From contig JAHHHY010000001.1 in the NCBI GenBank assembly GCA_019359125.1, positions 372,001-436,000 on the forward strand: DNA of 64,000 nucleotides, written 5' to 3'. How positions within the stretch are numbered: the first letter of the stretch is position 1; every line of letters begins with the position of its first letter. Source of the DNA: Pleurocapsa minor GSE-CHR-MK 17-07R. Its GTDB lineage: Bacteria > Chloroflexota > Anaerolineae > Aggregatilineales > Phototrophicaceae. A model generated the notes under the pieces. The model was not told the DNA's origin and searched no databases. It saw only the letters and a program-made list of their open reading frames with translations. This document shows, piece after piece, positions 61,713 to 64,000 of the stretch. Position numbers and translations under genes: made by a program.

Positions 61713-62924
61713 ATGGCGATGCAAATTCTGGTGCCCGACCTGGGCGAATCGGTGGTGGAAGCGACTGTTGCGCGCTGGCTGAAAAGCGAGGGTGAGGCAG
61801 TGCGCGTTGGTGAAGCGGTGGTCGTGCTGGAGACCGAAAAAGTCGACCTTGAAGTGGGCGCTGAGAAAGACGGTGTGCTGACCTCAATTACCCGTGCGGC
61901 CGGCGAAGATGTGAAGATTGGCGATGTGCTGGGCTCGATTGAGGAAAGCGCAGCCGGGGCTGCCCCTGAGAAGCCCGCGGTACCTGCGGCAAGCACCCCT
62001 GCCCCGGCGCCGGTGGCTGCTGCTGCGCCAGAACGCACGGCCCCGGCACCCGCCGCGACGCCTGTGGCCCGCCGTGTGGCCGAGGAAGCCAAAGTCGATA
62101 TTGCCGCGGTACCGCCATCCAGTGGCAGCCGCGTGACCAAGCAGGACGTGCAGAATTACGTGCAGACGCGGACGGCTGGTCCCGGCCTGGAGGCGCTGCT
62201 GCCGCCAATTTCTGACAGCGCGTACCGCCGCGAAGAACGCGTCAAGATGAGCCGCCGCCGCCGCACGATTGCGACGCGCCTGGTGGAGGCACAGCACAAC
62301 GCCGCCATGCTGACGACGTTCAACGAGATCGATATGACGGCCGTGATGGATATCCGCGAACGCCGTAAGGCGTCATTCAAGGAAACGCATGGCGTTGGGC
62401 TGGGCTTCTCGTCTTTCTTTGTGAAGGCGGTTATTGGCGCACTGAAGGCCAATCCACGCCTGAATGCTGAAATTCAGGGCGACGAGATGGTGCTGAAGCA
62501 GTACTACGACATTGGCGTGGCGATTGGCGCTGAGGAAGGCCTGGTGGTGCCGGTGCTGCGCGATGCCGACCGGATGTCGTTTGCGGGCATCGAGCGCGCA
62601 ATTAAAGGGTTTGCGGTGGCGGCGGGCGACGGTACGCTGTCGATGGATGCGCTGCGCGGCGGAACTTTCACGATTACCAACGGCGGCGTGTTTGGATCGC
62701 TGATGAGCACGCCAATCCTGAATGCGCCGCAGGTGGGCATTCTGGGGCTGCACAAGATCGAACCGCGCGCCGTGGTGGTGAACGGGGAAATTGTGGTGCG
62801 CCCGATGATGTATGTGGCGCTGAGCTATGACCACCGCATCGTCGATGGCCGTGAGGCGGTCACGTTCCTGGTGCGCGTGAAGGAACTGATCGAGGATCCG
62901 GAAACTCTTCTGGTCGAGGGGTAA
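61713..62924 (+). CDS. sucB: Dihydrolipoamide succinyltransferase E2 component
   Basis: A 403-residue E2 that carries the lipoyl swinging arm. The start is at 61713 (a second ATG two codons in is possible). The lipoyl domain is residues 3-77 with Lys43 in ETEKVDLEV. An Ala/Pro-rich linker (81-110) leads to a peripheral-subunit-binding domain (about 113-148, TPVARRVAEEAKVDIAAV ... SRVTKQDVQNYV). The catalytic domain begins near EERVKMSRRRRTIATRLVEAQHNAAMLTTFNE (residues about 173-206) and ends with the acyltransferase motif YDHRIVDG. It makes succinyl-CoA with SucA. It starts 8 bases after the sucA stop. Confidence 0.97.
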   Translation: MAMQILVPDLGESVVEATVARWLKSEGEAVRVGEAVVVLETEKVDLEVGAEKDGVLTSITRAAGEDVKIGDVLGSIEESAAGAAPEKPAVPAASTPAPAPVAAAAPERTAPAPAATPVARRVAEEAKVDIAAVPPSSGSRVTKQDVQNYVQTRTAGPGLEALLPPISDSAYRREERVKMSRRRRTIATRLVEAQHNAAMLTTFNEIDMTAVMDIRERRKASFKETHGVGLGFSSFFVKAVIGALKANPRLNAEIQGDEMVLKQYYDIGVAIGAEEGLVVPVLRDADRMSFAGIERAIKGFAVAAGDGTLSMDALRGGTFTITNGGVFGSLMSTPILNAPQVGILGLHKIEPRAVVVNGEIVVRPMMYVALSYDHRIVDGREAVTFLVRVKELIEDPETLLVEG

Positions 62925-62950
62925 AATTCGGGTAGGTTGCTGAATGCAGG

Positions 62951-62991
62951 AAAGGCGGGCTGTCGTGCAAGACACAGCCCGCCTTTTTGTT
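62951..62991. terminator. Bidirectional terminator after sucB and purU
   Basis: A 13-bp stem AAAGGCGGGCTGT (62951-62963) with ACAGCCCGCCTTT (62974-62986), then TTGTTT on the plus side. It ends sucAB and, in the other direction, purU, whose stop is at 62992. Confidence 0.88.
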
Positions 62992-63858
62992 TCACGAGAA
63001 AATGAACGTTTTGTTGTTGTAGACAAGTACTTCCTTGCGCAGGTGGCTGAGCACGGCGCGTGAGAGTACCAGTTTTTCCACGTCGCGGCCTTTGCGCACC
63101 AGTTCGTCCACGCTGTCGCGATGATTCACACGCAGCACATCCTGCTCCAGAATCGGGCCGGCGTCCAGCTCTGCGGTGACATAATGGCTGGTGGCGCCGA
63201 CGATCTTGACGCCCCGGTTATAGGCCGCATGATATGGCTTGGCGCCGATGAAGGCGGGCAGGAACGAGTGGTGAATGTTGATGATGCGGTTGGGAAAATG
63301 GCTGATGAACTCCCCTGACAGGATCTGCATGTAGCGCGCCAGCACGATGAAATCGGGCTGCACAAGCTGGAGCAGCGCGAGCTGTTTTTCTTCCATTTCG
63401 CGCTTGTTGTCTTTATTCACAGGGAAATGGCGAAACTCCACGCCAAACTGCGCTGCGACCGAGGCCATATCCTCGTGGTTGCTGATGATAATGGGGATGT
63501 CGACGCGCCACTCGCCGCTCTGCCAGCGCGCGAGGATGTCGTACAGACAGTGCCCCTGCTTTGACACAAACACGGCCATGCGTTCTTTTTTGTCGGAGAA
63601 GTGCAGCTCGTAGCGCATGTCGAAGCGCTGGGCCACGAGCTGGAATTCCGGCTCGATCTGTTGACGCGAAAGCGCGAAATGGGTGATGTCCCACTCGACG
63701 CGCATAAAGAACATGTTCTCTTCGTGGTCGACATGCTGATCGAGATAGAGGATGTTGCCGCGATGACGAAACAGGAATTCGGTCACGGCGGCGATGATGC
63801 CGGTCTTATCCGGGCACGAAATCAATAGGATGGCGGAAGGTGGTATCTGCTCGGCCAT
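62992..63858 (-). CDS. purU: Formyltetrahydrofolate deformylase PurU
   Basis: A 288-residue enzyme that hydrolyses 10-formyl-THF to formate and THF. I prefer the ATG at 63858 (MAEQIPPS); a GTG three codons upstream is possible. The N-terminal ACT domain (about residues 8-90) begins LISCPDKTGIIAAVTEFLF. The formyltransferase-type domain holds IPIIISNHEDM, FPVNKDNKREMEE, the catalytic region INIHHSFLPAFIGAKPYHAAY and GATSHYVTAELDAGPI, with the His/Asp pair HH...D expected. The gene is convergent with sucB. Confidence 0.97.
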   Translation of the reverse strand: MAEQIPPSAILLISCPDKTGIIAAVTEFLFRHRGNILYLDQHVDHEENMFFMRVEWDITHFALSRQQIEPEFQLVAQRFDMRYELHFSDKKERMAVFVSKQGHCLYDILARWQSGEWRVDIPIIISNHEDMASVAAQFGVEFRHFPVNKDNKREMEEKQLALLQLVQPDFIVLARYMQILSGEFISHFPNRIINIHHSFLPAFIGAKPYHAAYNRGVKIVGATSHYVTAELDAGPILEQDVLRVNHRDSVDELVRKGRDVEKLVLSRAVLSHLRKEVLVYNNKTFIFS

Positions 63859-63907
63859 AAGGCTCACTTTCGCAGGAATGCTTCGTCAGGATGCTGCTGA
63901 AACGGGT

Positions 63908-64000
63908 TTAACGGTCAATAATGGCCGCCTCGTCTGAGGCAAGGCCGCTGGAATCGTGCTCAACATAATGCACATTGAATCCAAAGTCGGCGTAGACTGG
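63908..64000 (-). CDS. C-terminal end of an unidentified protein (gene continues beyond window)
   Basis: An open frame of 30 codons from the right edge to a TAA at 63910-63908, reading PVYADFGFNVHYVEHDSSG and ending EAAIIDR. It lies 49 bases upstream of purU on the same strand and is probably its operon neighbour. It is too short to name. Confidence 0.45.
   Translation of the reverse strand, partial: PVYADFGFNVHYVEHDSSGLASDEAAIIDR

Overview
The window looks like part of a chromosome from an aerobic or facultative member of the Chloroflexota (Anaerolineae-like). This is inferred, not proven. The clues are Thr/Pro/Ala/Glu-rich linkers in lipoproteins, many beta-propeller exoproteins, GTG/TTG starts, folate-dependent TrmFO, MenA (menaquinone), an E1o/E2o 2-oxoglutarate dehydrogenase pair, and an actinobacterial-type class I xylose isomerase. 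GC content is high. Genes are tightly packed, often with 1-20 bp overlaps, and many pairs are separated by clear intrinsic terminators. I saw no rRNA, CRISPR array, transposase, integrase or phage gene, so this reads as core and metabolic chromosome. No stretch longer than about 300 bases lacks a gene.

Layout. 1-2.2 kb: end of a GAF-PAS histidine kinase and a secreted beta-propeller protein. 2.2-5.5 kb (minus): polar amino-acid ABC importer whose binding protein is a tandem duplication. 5.6-14.3 kb (minus): acetyltransferase, HflX, a class I aminotransferase, TrmFO, a TPR protein, FabF and PlsX. 14.3-19.5 kb: tRNA-Leu, a TPR/membrane protein, a receiver-histidine kinase, a CtpA-type protease, SmpB, tRNA-Arg and tRNA-Glu. 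19.6-23.6 kb: cytochrome P450, an SRPBCC protein and TypA/BipA. 23.7-28.9 kb (plus): small membrane protein, luciferase-like oxidoreductase, metallo-hydrolase-fold protein, Gfo/Idh/MocA dehydrogenase, TolB-like propeller and an MFS transporter.

28.9-40.8 kb is a sugar-catabolism region. It holds a CUT2-type ABC importer with a strikingly enlarged permease, divergent xylose isomerase, then an enolase-superfamily sugar-acid dehydratase, a KdaD-like 2-keto-3-deoxy-pentonate dehydratase, an SDR sugar dehydrogenase, and a 2,5-dioxovalerate (alpha-ketoglutaric semialdehyde) dehydrogenase. Together these could make a non-phosphorylating (Weimberg-type) route from a pentose to 2-oxoglutarate. The 2-oxoglutarate could feed the SucA/SucB pair at 58.9-62.9 kb.

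41.9-47.3 kb: complete branched-chain amino-acid (Liv) importer. 47.5-51.5 kb: PQQ-type propeller, then a translationally coupled ThuA-like / phosphodiesterase-like / inositol-monophosphatase-like / membrane protein set. 51.5-54.2 kb: repeat-rich lipoprotein, MenA, and a SARP/BTAD-type regulator with a degenerate N-terminal half. 54.5-58.8 kb: flavin reductase-like protein and a heterodimeric ABC exporter with one degenerate ATP site. 58.9-64.0 kb: SucA, SucB, PurU and the tail of one more gene.

The best candidates for something undescribed are the enlarged CUT2 permease with a duplicated GERANISRR module, the free-standing tandem amino-acid binding protein, and the SARP-like regulator with a broken ATPase-like front. 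A recurring design also stands out: all three importer binding-protein genes are followed by a hairpin or terminator before the permease.
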